64,000 nt of DNA from Bradysia coprophila (lineage: Eukaryota; Arthropoda; Insecta; Diptera; Sciaridae), in contig NW_023503608.1 of assembly GCF_014529535.1 (NCBI RefSeq), forward strand, positions 2,480,001 to 2,544,000, written 5' to 3'. Within the stretch, counting starts at the first letter, position 1. Every line of letters starts with the position of its first letter. The notes beneath the pieces were generated by a model that saw only the letters and a program-made list of their open reading frames with translations, had not been told where the DNA came from and searched no databases. The position numbers were made by a program, and so were the translations under genes. Shown piece after piece: positions 38,821 to 50,131 of this stretch.

Positions 38821-39702
38821 AAGCCCCGTACGACGTTCCTTTCAAAAGTAACACAAACTACACTTCCCACTGATCAGTGATTTTGGAATTATCATTTTCA
38901 CCTATTTATATTGATTTTACAAAAATCCAAAATGGCGGCCGACGGCCATTTTGTTAGGAGGTGGAAAGTACAACGGCTGCTTTACATTCGTTAGTACCTT
39001 TCAAACAAACAAAAATTCATGAAATTCGGTTAAATTTTACTCGAGATATTAACAAAAAACACCACCTTCACTGTACGGCCGAGTAGCCACATATAAGCTC
39101 ACTCCAAGAGACCTAGCTCACGCTCCGGTAAACCGAATTTCATAAACTTTTTTTTCCCTGATTGGTATGGTCAATACCTATCTAATAAATCAAAATCTAT
39201 CTAAATCCGTTCAAATTTGACTAACCTACAAGCAAAAACGGATTGCCGCCCTGTACCTAGTTCACACCAAGGGGTCTAACTCACGAGTCGGTCATCCAAT
39301 TTCCATAAACTTTTTTTTTGTGGATAGGTATTGTAAATACCTTTCATTTGATGTATCACTTACAAGTGTAGCCTTTAAATGGCCAGAGAAATCTTTGGAA
39401 AACGTTAAAGCACTTATGGGGCCCCAGCTCTGGAGGGGTCGACCCAAATTCGCCCATCTTCGAACTTAGCCTCACTATTTCAACTACCTTTCAGGGAAAA
39501 AAAAAATTTTGAAATCGGATTTGATTTACTCAAGATATCGACGTGACAGACGGACAGACGGACAGACGGACAGACAAAATTTTTATTGCGGATTCGTTAT
39601 CTATGAACATAGGCAAACACTTTGCCCTTACCGTCTGCTTCGAATTCCATCAATTACACACGGCATCGTAATCCTATAAGCCCCTTCGTACTTCGTACGG
39701 GG
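38821..39702. mobile_element. Non-autonomous element with AGCCCCGTACGA ends
   Basis: The ends AGCCCCGTACGACGT and (complement) AGCCCCGTACGAAGTACGAA are inverted repeats. The flanks AATTACGA and AAAAACGA agree at 6 of 8 bases, which could be a worn 8-bp duplication. The interior has two diverged repeats around AATTTCATAAACTTTTTTTT followed by GGTAT...AATACCT, and a (GACG)GACAGACG tandem tract at about 39540-39580. No transposase frame is present. Class is uncertain. Confidence 0.6.
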
Positions 39703-39731
39703 CTAAAAACGATCTTTTCAATCAATAAATA

Positions 39732-40034
39732 TTACAATAAATAAAAATCATCTGCTCTATTACTTCCTAAAGTTCCAAGAATACATTCCGCATTGCCTCT
39801 TTGTATAGCAATTGAAATTTTCTGCAACAGATAATCTTTGGAACGTGGCACCCCTGATGCTCTCTTCATTATTGATCCCAACTTGTCAATAAATTTCTTT
39901 GTTTCTGGTCCCATGCAACCTAATGATTCAAAAGCAAGTGGATAAATAAATAAATAATTTTCTTTAAGGCGCATATAATGATTATTATCTCTCCGCTTTA
40001 TTTGCAATAAACCCTGCTTTCTTAGAGGATTCAC
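39732..40034 (-). pseudogene. Orphan C-terminal ORF, mobile-element-like
   Basis: A 100-codon frame without its own ATG ends at 39732. It is unlike AT-translation noise: it contains YLFIYPLAFESLGCMGPETK, GVPRSKDYLLQKISIAIQ and RGNAECILGT. I associate the AIQRGNA-x-x-LGT type of ending with C-termini of reverse-transcriptase-bearing element proteins, but I cannot confirm the family. No upstream domain is visible, so it is a 3' fragment. Its proximity to the 38821-39702 element may be chance. Confidence 0.45.
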
Positions 40035-40311
40035 CGATGTATGAAGGATTTTTGAAGATACTGAATCTTGTGCATTTTTCGCTCATAGTGATAATTCGAA
40101 AGCTTATACCAATTGTACCTATTTCGGCTTTTTCGGATGATCTGGGTGGGTACTTATGCAAACAAAAAAGGTGCAGAATTTAGTTTTCGATGGAATTTTT
40201 TGTAGTCCACAATTCACCCGAGTCTCAAAAGTTTTTGAGTAGCCCGAATGTTGCCATGGTCGGTTGAGAAATTGTATTATAAAGTTTTGTACCTTCGGAA
40301 TATTGAGGGCA

Positions 40312-40400
40312 GACTTTAGCAAGACATTTTGACAATTTGACATTTGACATTTTGAAAATCTTCTCTCATCAACAGATGGTCAAAATGTCTTGCTAAAGTC
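40312..40400. repeat. Small hairpin repeat
   Basis: GACTTTAGCAAGACATTTTG and its complement close an 89-bp hairpin with a GACATTTGACATTTTG-rich loop. Probably a MITE core. Confidence 0.75.
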
Positions 40401-41168
40401 ATTTGCATTAAAAGTAACAACGGATTAGGTAGGCCTGGTAAGTAAAGCAAACCAGACCAAAGCAAAAATACATTCAAAGAAGGGACCTAAATGCCGACAC
40501 TACATGCCTGTAAGGATTGTAAGGGTAACGCTGTAAACTTTGGGGAGATAATGTAACTCTTTTGGACATCATGGAAGCTATGTTCTAAAAAGTTTTTTGG
40601 CAATTAATCAAGTTCATAAGACTTGATCAACTGTAATTCTGCTTCGTACACTCAACGGCCTCAACGAAGTTTTCCCAGTCGTTCCATGAAATTGAATGAG
40701 CGTAAAACCCACTATTAAAAGTGCATTCTTATCAATCCAAGAAACGCCTCGCAATACAAAACATTCTCTAATTTATGATGATAATGGATACATACAGTAT
40801 GGAAATGGTGGTTTCGATTAATTAAATTCGCGGAAAGCGTGTCGATAAACCACAAAAACAAACATTACGCTGGAGAATTAAAAAAAAGCAATAATACTCG
40901 CAATTGCCTTACGATCTCATTCAATAAATACTAAAGGTCAGTGAATTCCAGCTGTAGGTCACACACATCGAAACTGAAAGCACGATAATGCTTTGGCTTT
41001 TCGTGGAATTGTTGTTTGAATCCGACCAGTATAGGTATCATAATCATGAACAGAAACGCATGCACAAACATGATTTCGATTATCTGTTGAAAATTCCCAT
41101 ATTACGTTTCTCGCTTTTTTCGTCGTTGCCCCCACAAGCCAGCTGATATGTGTTCGGCTCGCGGAACT
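40401..41168. other. Spacer and upstream region of Gadd45 paralogue 3
   Basis: AT-rich. It is more mixed in composition close to the TATA box (CCCCCACAAGCCAGCTG near 41130), which may be promoter sequence. No gene is seen. Confidence 0.4.
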
Positions 41169-41177
41169 CTATAAAAG
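41169..41177 (+). promoter_or_regulatory. TATA box of Gadd45 paralogue 3
   Basis: CTATAAAAG, a near-consensus TATA box. It predicts a start near 41200 and a 5' UTR of about 350 nt before the ATG at 41555. Confidence 0.75.
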
Positions 41178-41554
41178 CAGCACCGCCAGACACGCGACAT
41201 TTAATTCGTATTGGAGAAATAAGCTGAACAGACGTTTACAGCGTAGCAATAAATTAATATAAAAAGAATCCGCAGTTTCTATAGCGACTGTTGTTGATGT
41301 GAGTGATTCGAGTAATTTATAAAATCGTTGCGCAATATATGTGATCCGTTAGCAAGCAAACAGCAAAGCTTACACCAAAAGCCCATTGATAACGGGCATA
41401 TAAGTCAAGTGATTTGTTGAAAAAATCAGCAAAAATAGGAAAATCAAATACAAAAAGTGAAACAGTCAAGAGTTCGTTTTATGAAAACAATTTGGACAAT
41501 TCAAAGAAAATAAATTATTGGAGTGTTTGCAGTGAAAAAGACAATTTCGACAAA

Positions 41555-42022
41555 ATGGTTGTAATAGCACAAAAACCTCAAACCGCAGCAAAACTATTAT
41601 GTGAGAACGAAATCAGCAGCACAGTAACTAGTGCACTAAAGCTAGCAATGAACGAGAACCGATTGGTACTGGGGCTACTTGACTCCGTAAAAACACTGGC
41701 CAAGGCACCCGAAGACTCTCTGTTCTGTATCATGGCAGAACCGGAGATCGGCGACAGTGCTACCCATATGCACGAAGTCTTGCTCGAGGCATACTGTTAC
41801 GAGAACGGCATTTACATCATCAAAGTGGACAGTTCCAGTAAATTGTGCCGAATCATTGGAACGTCTGACATGGAATCGTGTGTCCTTGTTCAGAAATCAT
41901 TGGCAACGGGTGACGATGCCGAGACCGAACAATATGCCGACGTTGAGGATTTATTAATTGACCATTGCGAAGCTTATTGGGATGTTCCCATTCAACCGAT
42001 CATCCAGCTACCGGAATCTTGA
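41555..42022 (+). CDS. Gadd45: Gadd45 paralogue 3
   Basis: Intronless, 155 residues, same family as the copies at 14.4 and 29.8 kb. The frame is open upstream, but the first ATG is at 41555 in a good context (CAAAATGG), giving MVVIAQKP like paralogue 1. Core: NENRLVLGLL, PEDSLFCIMAEPEIGDSATH, LLEAYCYENGIYIIKVDS, LCRIIGTSDMESCVLVQKS, then a slightly longer acidic loop (GDDAETEQYADVEDLL) and IDHCEAYWDVPIQPIIQLPE. It shares the EIGDSATH block and C-tail with paralogue 2. AATAAA at about 42051 is the likely poly(A) signal. TATA-driven expression and the small single exon fit an inducible stress gene. Confidence 0.93.
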   Translation: MVVIAQKPQTAAKLLCENEISSTVTSALKLAMNENRLVLGLLDSVKTLAKAPEDSLFCIMAEPEIGDSATHMHEVLLEAYCYENGIYIIKVDSSSKLCRIIGTSDMESCVLVQKSLATGDDAETEQYADVEDLLIDHCEAYWDVPIQPIIQLPES

Positions 42023-42059
42023 AATTAGTTTTAGGACAAGTTATTTTGTGAATAAATTC

Positions 42060-43296
42060 AAACATTGTAAATTGTATACATCAGTGATTCGATGTCACAT
42101 GAAATTGTAATGTGTTTCGATGATGGTATAAGCCATGCGTTATTGGCATGATGAAAAATATCTAACGAGTGGAGAAAGTGTAACCTGGCATCTTAATAAA
42201 TGTTAATTTGACCTAAAACATGTAAGAAACAAAAACTGTTAATTTAAGCTGAAGATCATAATGTCTATAGTTAAGTCTTATATTCGATGTCACTTAATAT
42301 GTAAGAATGTAAGGAGGACAAGTAACAGAAATTATTAAAAAAATGTGGAAAGACAAGAAATTTGATTTTTTTATTGGAAAATTTTCTGCCCCTGTGTCTT
42401 CAACTTTATTTTATGCAAACTAGGCCAACCTGTTAAATGAAGAGACCTTAACATTATCTCCTACAACCAACTAAGTTCTAACTACTGTGGCACGACATAA
42501 GTGAGTAAAGGAAATTTCTCACACATTCCGAAGAATTATATGAGGGCAACGTACTGTGTGTTGATGAGGTTAAAAAAGTCAAAGCTTCATCCATGAATGG
42601 AATTCATACACAGCTTGTTTCATAGCTGCTTTTGGCCTTCCATAGTTTTACTTTTCATCTTGATTGAAAATGTATTTAAAAAAAACTCGAAGATTTTGTT
42701 TCATCGATTTTGTGTAAGTGTTAAATCACTTCGTTTATAAGATTTCTGGCATTTCTTGGGGAGATGTAGTTTTTTCCGGACCGCTTCCTTTCGCATTCAT
42801 TTAAAATATTAAAAATAACTCCCCTCTGTCTGTGCATTTATTCTGTCGTGGCTGTGATTAGGACACACAATTTCTGTTGAAATCTGTGTACGATATCATA
42901 TAATTAGGTCAGCTCTCCGTGGTGCCTACAATCAGGGCCGGACTAGCTTAAAAAATATTTCGCGACAATTTTCAAGTCAACAAAGTAATTTTTCTCACAT
43001 GAAATACATTGTGATTGGAAAGGTATGACGTCTGACGCGTCTGACTATAGGATAAATCTTAACTTCGATCATAATTTGTTTACTCACTGAACGTTTGTAC
43101 CAAAAAGGTTTCAAAATGGTGTTTGAAATTTTATGACATGAAAAATTTTGTATGGGGAAGAAAACTTAAGAAAATTGGTGATCGGCCTTCAAAGATTTCC
43201 AGAGGTCTTTTTGGGCCCACATATTAAACAGCTCAACAATTTCACCAAAACATAATCAGACGAAAAATTTATTGAAAAAATATTGATCAGAATTAC
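42060..43296. other. Gene-poor spacer
   Basis: 3' flank of Gadd45 paralogue 3 and AT-rich spacer. No gene or repeat was recognised. Confidence 0.4.
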
Positions 43297-43460
43297 CAAC
43301 GCACTCAAGCATGAGTGAATTGACTGATGTATAAAGTACTGAAATTGGACAGTGTATCAAACAAATTTTGGCACTGTAAAAAACTTTGGAACCATTTTCC
43401 ATACAAAATAGTTCATATTTAGCAGCTGTCACTCGAAGCACTTTTGCTTGAAGTGCGTTG
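43297..43460 (+). mobile_element. MITE family A, copy 3 (complete)
   Basis: Ends CCAACGCACT...CAAGC and GCTTGAAGTGCGTTGG are inverted repeats, with AATTA on both outer sides as a possible 5-bp target duplication. The interior is more diverged from copies 1 and 2 than they are from each other. It lies just downstream of the arrestin-domain gene. Confidence 0.82.
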
Positions 43461-43525
43461 GAATTAAATACACACACATTAAATACTAATTATTGTCAAT
43501 GTTGAAGTCTTCCACAGTAGAGTTT

Positions 43526-44776
43526 TCAAAAGTCATTTGCCAACGGATTTATCCAAGCTGGCACGGTTGGATCGTCTTGTATCGGACCTGAACCGATATT
43601 TATGGGTAAATACAGTTCTGAATCCGAGTGGAACCATGGTACCGATACTATAATCTGTTAAAAAAAAATTCACAGAAAATTCTGAGAAATTCAATACTTT
43701 TCCTTCGTACTCGAATAAAATAATCGATTTTTATGATGTTGCAATACGTATTCTGACTCGGCGGAACGGTTGGAACCACAATATTCACATCCATCTCTTG
43801 TACTTCACCCGGTTTGCATCCTTCTCGATATTCTTGTTTCAAAACGATTTTGTCAATTTTCTTTCGAGAACTGTTTGTGTGAGTATGGTATTGTATTTTC
43901 TAAATTTGGAATGGAGAACAAGGAATGATGCTCTATAGAGTCAACAAATAGATTGTCTTCACTCACTTGAATTAACTGTACGGTAAATTCAATAACTGGT
44001 TGAGTACTCCTGTTGTTTACATGTAGATGCAAGTCAATGGTCTGTCGTGGTAAATAGCCACAAGACGGAATCTTTGCGACCGTTGCCAATGGATCTGATG
44101 GAATGCAGCTTAGGTAGCAGTAGAGATTAAATGTTTTCTGATTGTGGATAGTGACCGGTTCCTGTATTGAGAGGGCAATGAGTTATATCAACGACATTTT
44201 AACAAATGAATGAACACCAACGAGCATATGCGGCGTCAGTTCGGATACTCCAATGACGGTAAAGAACTTTTCGAACTCTTCGCTAGACCACAACAAATTG
44301 TCGAGAACAGTCTGAACTTTGTACCGAATGTATCCGTATTTCAATTCAAGTGATGATGGAATACAGTGTGGCAATTTGCATTCAAATGGGTAATAGTACA
44401 AACCGGGCATCAGCTGAACTGTATCTAATGAAATAACAAAAGAATGCTCATTTGACTGTATCAGGCATTTCGAATACGTTACCATACCATCGCTGTCATG
44501 AATCAACTCAATTTTCTTATCGAAAATAATTTCCTTGCCTTTATTCACGTTATCATTTCGACCTCTTGGTTCGATCCAACGTACATAGGCAACACCGAGA
44601 ACTTTTACAAGAATGTCGCGAACTTTCTTTTTCTCATTCAAAATTAATTGTACCGTGCCACTGATCAATTGACCGGAATAGTAAACGTTCGATGCATTTC
44701 CGCACAGCTCAATTGTACATTTGTTCACTTTTCGTTCTGTTAATTCGCTTATTATCCCTTTGACACTGCATCCCAT
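43526..44776 (-). CDS. Arrestin-domain-containing protein
   Basis: Alpha-arrestins are cytosolic adaptors that usually bring membrane proteins to ubiquitin ligases for endocytosis. The exons are 44488-44776, 44222-44424, 43967-44161, 43711-43860 and 43526-43654, all with GT-AG introns of about 55-110 bp. They join in frame to 321 residues. The ATG at 44776 (MGCSVKGI) is the first in the frame. N-domain: CTIELCGNASNVYYSGQLIS, then MPGLYYYPFECKLPHCIPSS. C-domain: QKTFNLYCYLSCIPSDPLA, CGYLPRQTIDLHLHVNNRST and EMDVNIVVPTVPPS, ending in VSVPWFHSDSELYLPINIGS. No C-terminal PPxY motif is present, so the usual NEDD4-ligase docking is missing. The protein is short, as in the insect-specific arrestin-domain expansions. 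Intron 1 (63 bp) has no stop and a length divisible by three. Confidence 0.88.
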
Positions 44777-45488
44777 TTGTCTCGATAAATGATAGTTCCA
44801 CTTTTGTCCAGACAAACACAGTCCTTGCGACTTGCGAATTCTTCGATTCAGGATATAGGACAATGAACGTCATCTGTGTCATTGTACGTCTATGTCATTG
44901 AAAGTGAAAATCAAAGAATTCGGGCGCATGCGGGTAATTTTTTTGAATGAATGCAATGAATGGCGCTCTATTGAACTACAGCAAAATGATCTATTAAAAC
45001 TTACGGTGCGATGTACTGCTCTATGATGCGGTTTCATTTCCTCAAACTGTGTTTGAAGTACTTGGCGATATTAGATTTGGTAAAATTGTTACTTCAATAT
45101 ACAGCAAATCTTGACTTTTCTAATTTTGGTGAGTTTTTTTTACCTCAAAGTCTGTGTCCACAGAGCCCCCAAATAGTGTGAAGGATTTAAGAATTTCTCA
45201 GACGGAAAGCATACTTTGAATCTATTACTTCATTTGATCTAAGCATTTTCAAGAGATTGGCTTCAAATCATCTAGTCAGAATCAGTCAAACCTTGTCGTC
45301 ATTTATGAAGTTGTTATCGATAATCACGGTATAATAGAAAACCATGTGATGTGTGTTCCTCCACTTTAATATTTAATGTTATTGCAATTGAGACAAGGAA
45401 CAAAAACTCCATTCAATTGAACGACTACGACACGAGTAGCCGAGACACTTTTTATTCAAAAAAATCGACTTTGTTCAAAAGTACATTT
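44777..45488. other. Spacer between the arrestin-domain gene and SKI3
   Basis: Probable promoter of the arrestin-domain gene and 3' region of SKI3. No TATA box or repeat is evident. Confidence 0.4.
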
Positions 45489-48400
45489 TCATTCCGCTGA
45501 TGAAATGAGAGCACCCCAAGCCTCCCGGCAAGACGGATTTAAGTGAACTGCTTTCTGTGCAAGCTTATTTTTCAAATGTTTATTTACGCCTTCCAGTGCT
45601 TCGCTTGCAATCGCCATGGATTTTGCTGCACGCATCGATGAGTTATCGCTGAAACAGACAATTTCGATGTAAAAATAAAAAACTTAGACACAAAAGAGAA
45701 ACCATTTCGAACCTTTGACGTGATGTCAATTGAAGACATATTGTACTCTGTGCTATTCGACTGGCGGCAATCAAATACTTTTGTGATTTCTTGTAGTTCG
45801 AAAGTAGAAAGTTGGCTAGAACGTTTCTCAGCATCATATTTTCCGGATGGATATGCACAGTAGATAGTAGGTATGTTAGTGCCTTCTTCGTCTCTCTCTA
45901 ATGAATACAAAATTTGTTCCTTTAGTCAATCCCAAAGGTGAATCAAAAATCATTTCATCAAATACCATTTTCAAATAGAATTGAGACTTTAGAAAGGCAA
46001 TGTGGTGCACCACGGCTGAATTGGATTCATGCGGTTTCAGTTCATCAAGAACTAGTTTCGCCATCTGGCTGTCGTTGTGCAATATGCCCAAAGCGCAACC
46101 AGAAAATAAGCCTTCAATCGGTGGATCACTAAGACTGATGCTGCAATATAAGAAGAAAGTATGAAGGGAGCTCGAGGCTTCGGTATGTCGAAACCACTAC
46201 CATTGGAATAGCAACGTCTTTGCATCGGCTTCTCCTTGAAATTTATATACCATCGCAGCCATGGCAATTAAAATGTAAGCTTTCTCCTGATCGCTTGATG
46301 CCAACCAATTCAACGCACTTTCGTAAACGGCATACGATTCCTCGTATTGTTCGGCTGTGTGGTAGAAAGGAAATCAGAGTAGAAATTGGAAATACTCAAA
46401 TTCGTCTGCATTTCCAACAGACCTTTAAAATGAGCCAAAGCCAGACCAACAGTAGATTTAAGAGTTGCAGTGGCAACAGCATGGAAAGCTTCGTACGCTT
46501 TTACCGGTTCATTGTTTTTAAGGAAGGCATAGCCCAAATTGCTCATGATGTTGTCTCTGGTGAAAGTTAGGAAATACGAAAAATTACCGTACTGTACGTG
46601 CCATAGACTTCATCATTGGCTCACCTCATCACACCATTAGCCTTTTCACTTGCTCGCTTGTACGATTCGATTGCCTTGCTCCATAAACGTTGACGATAAT
46701 ATAGATATCCCAAGAAGCACAACGATTCCGGCGTTGCCTTATCATCTTCAGCATCACAAAACCAAATTATCGAATCCAATGCTATCGGAATAGCATTCAA
46801 CTTCTCGATGGTGTAGCGAAACTTTTGATCGGCCATCAAGTCTTTACTGTGCAGCACTGAGCACACCCAGTGCGTAAAGCCGACAGCAGACTCAGATGAA
46901 TAGCCCAAACTTGTTGAATGCTTGAACAAATCCATAGCTTCGTCTTCTTCGCCGATTCGTTCGGCAATGTACGCTTGGCCGGTCCAAGCATTTATGAATC
47001 CAGTATCTGCTTGCTGAGATCGACCAAACGCTTTGTTTGCCAGCTTGATTTGTCCCTGAATTAGATATAAGACACCAAGATTCGTCCAGCTGCAGGCACA
47101 CTTTTTGTCAATGTTCAGCGCTTTGACGAAGCAGTGCTGAGCGAGTGGAAGATTATTTATTTCTAGGGAAAAGGAATACATCGACTGTCAACAGAAATAC
47201 TGAAATTTTGAGATTGAAATTTCCCGCTTACCCTTGGTGGTGCAGATGACACCCAGTAAATTCCAGCTTTTCCATCGTGTTGCACATAGTTTGATGGTGT
47301 GCTTTGCCGATTCTGCAGCGAGTTCCAGAATTTCTTTTCGATTTGTTGCGTTGCCGTACTTGATGGCACGGAGATAGTAGCTGAGGCCCAGTTCATACCA
47401 CAGCAAATCATCAGAAGAACGAATTTTGATGGCACGATAATAGACTCTGCAATATAAATCCACTCAAAAATGTTGACCCTGAGAAAACGAGTCTGCAAAT
47501 TTACCTAGCCGACAACTCAAACAGCTTGTCACCGTCCAGCAAAACTTCTTCATCTTTAACATTGACCAAGAATCCGGGAACCGTTAAAAATGCTTTAGAG
47601 TTCGGTAAGCAAGCAATGACTTGAAGAGCACTGGCCAGCATCCGCCACAAACAAGCAAAATTACTTTGTAGCTTTAACGCCCTGAAAACAATGAATGACT
47701 TCATGAATATTTGCACGGCTGTGATCTGTTGTGACTGTTTACATTATCAAATATTTTACTGCCTCTTCAGCATGATGTTTACATCGTCCCAGTAATCGCT
47801 GAGGTAAATAGTAGTAGCACAATCCCAAGTGTGCTTCTGCCATACCACCTAAACCGGGAACGAATTCCGGTTGCTCCTTCAACAAATCATCGTAACAATC
47901 GATCGCCTCTTTGTGAAATTTCAGAATTGTTTTGATGTTCGCCACCTGCAATTTCGGATACAAGCTCAACGGATCGATTTCCGATATTTTCTGATAGACT
48001 TTCAGTGCCGAATTGTATGAACCACGTTGAAAGTACGCATCGGCTAATCCTTCCCAACACGACAGATCGTCGGAATCTTCCCGTAATGCCATTCGGAATG
48101 CTTGAATCGCGTCGTTGAAGTTTTTTAGCGCCAAGTAATGGAATCCAAGCTGAATACGAGCCCATTTACATTGCTGGCCGGTTATAGCATTAGCGGCCGA
48201 CTGCAATAGCGTTTTATTTCCATCCCAGTCCATTGTTTGTCGATACATGGCGCTTAGCAATGTTACGCCTTGCTGATGCTGTGGATACAAGTACACACAC
48301 TTTTCGAAGCATTTTTGAGCTCGAACTTGGTCGTTGCTTGTTAGGTACACTTTTCCTAACCAGAAAAAGCAGTCGCTATTATACGGCTCGATTCTTGTGG

Positions 48401-50131
48401 CTCTCAGGAAATGTGTCAACGCTAATTCCAGTTTTTTGCTAGTGAAAAGGTACTGCCCGAGCATGAGGTGATGTTCGCATTGGTTGTTATCGTTTGAATT
48501 GTTTAGGTGTTCGATGGCTCTGTTCAAGTCGCCATCGAGTTGGTATTTCGTTGCCAGTAAAATGTCGCACTGAAGCGATTCTGTTTGTCGCAGTTGCTCG
48601 ATAATTTTCATTGATGCGTCTGACTTCCTGCTAAGCAGCAATCCACTGAAATGGGGAAAAACAACTCGGTTACGTGGAAAGGAAGATTGAGAGAACTTTC
48701 AAGAAATAACCTTCGGCCCATTAACTACTGTATTGACCACTAAATGAGATACAGACGGCCGGTCAGACCGTATAATTGATAATTTGATAGACAAACTTAC
48801 GTTGCATGCAGTTCCAAAAACTCAGTCATATTACTTGGCGTTGCACTCGGAATTAGTATCTTGCACAGCTCAACCGCCTCGTCCGTTTTCTCTTTAACAT
48901 TCTGTCGCAGTAAACTACGAATCAACAACAGCGACGACTTGCTCTGACGTGCAAACAGCTCAGCCAATGAATTAGCACGAAGTTTAATATTGACCAGCGC
49001 CAAATATTTCTGGCAGCTGAACCAATCAGGTCGCAGGCCATTAACTGAAATGTTTGATTCAACACTAATTGCAAACATGCAATCATGCCAAACTTACCTT
49101 CATTGAGAATGTTCCTGCTTTCAATAAACTCATTCTTTTCCTTGATCAAATAAACTGCGTTCGCAAGCAACGGTATAGCTGTTCGACCAATGCTCATTAA
49201 GTGTGTAATGTATTCGAGGATCGGCAATTTGAGATGAGCCTATTCGGGTTCGAATGAGTTTAAAACAAAATGTTGGACCATAATAGTATGGGAATGGTAC
49301 CTGAATATCGAACGAATCGTCGTCGATTTTGTCCACGTACATTTTGCAAATCCATTCGTAGGCAGTAGGATCATCTGGGTAGATCTCAGTGATTTGACAT
49401 GAGCGTTGCACAACTTGATCGTTAAATTTCAGTTTGTGCAGTAGCCGGAGCAGTACTTTACACTTCTCCTTATGCGTTGCACCTATCTCACCATTGACAG
49501 ATCTTTCCAACGCTTCAAGTATCATGTCATTCCATTGGCTATCGAATTCTGATACACGCAATGCGATTTGTGATAGACATTCGTAAGCAGACGAACTCCG
49601 ATCGGAGAGTTCAGAATCAATTTCCTTTTTAAAGACAACTAGACAAGGATCGACGGACTGCAGTTTTTCCGATACATTCACCAGTTTCTGATGTAGATCT
49701 CGGTACTTTTCACTGAAACGAAAGTTCGAATGAAATTACTTCAAGTCCAGAATGTGCATCCTAATACACTTACGGGGTCAGATTCAGTAATTTATCATAG
49801 ATGTCTGGCAGTTCAGAGTTTTCCGCACAGTTTGCTAAACCCTGAATGGCAATAGTCGGATCATCAGCTGATTTCAATGCAAGCTTCAGATATTTGGCTG
49901 CCTGCTGTTTGTCACTATCTTGATAAGCTGCTCCCAATAAAATGAGAGCCATATAGTGATTCTCGTCCGTTTCCAATATTTTCTGAAGCGAATGAAGTGG
50001 AACATTAACACTTGAACACGTACACTATGGCAAAAACGTACCGTGCATTTTTGGATAGCTGACGGAAAATCTTTTATTTTGATAGCTTCCCGAGCCTCCT
50101 TCAGTGTGTTTTTTATTCCCTTCGAGGACAT
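45489..50131 (-). CDS. TTC37: SKI3 / TTC37, TPR scaffold of the Ski complex
   Basis: SKI3 is the TPR scaffold of the cytoplasmic Ski complex (SKI2 helicase, SKI3, SKI8), which feeds mRNA into the exosome for 3'-5' and nonstop decay. About 14 exons separated by introns of roughly 50-70 bp give about 1,250 residues, near the animal family length. Exon 1 (50042-50131) encodes MSSKGIKNTLKEAREAIKIK and exon 2 (49774-49982) continues KILETDENHYMALILLGAAY. Further exons are 49301-49712, about 49099-49240, 48800-49045, a long central exon of about 47744-48648, then about 47504-47683, 47233-47455, 46621-47165 and four to five short ones, ending ...EAWGALISSAE at 45489. TPRs run throughout (for example ALTHFLRATRIEPYNSDCFF, AIQAFRMALREDSDDLSCWE, SWTNLGVLYLIQGQIKLA). 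No breaks were seen. Exact ends of the middle exons are approximate. Confidence 0.92.

Noticed and set aside
41414-41554. N-terminal extension of Gadd45 paralogue 3
   Set aside because: No ATG. The Lys/Ser/Asn-rich translation looks like 5' UTR, and the ATG at 41555 is conserved in position.
44777-44863. N-terminal extension of the arrestin-domain protein
   Set aside because: Opens with TTG. The first ATG is at 44776 and fits the family start.
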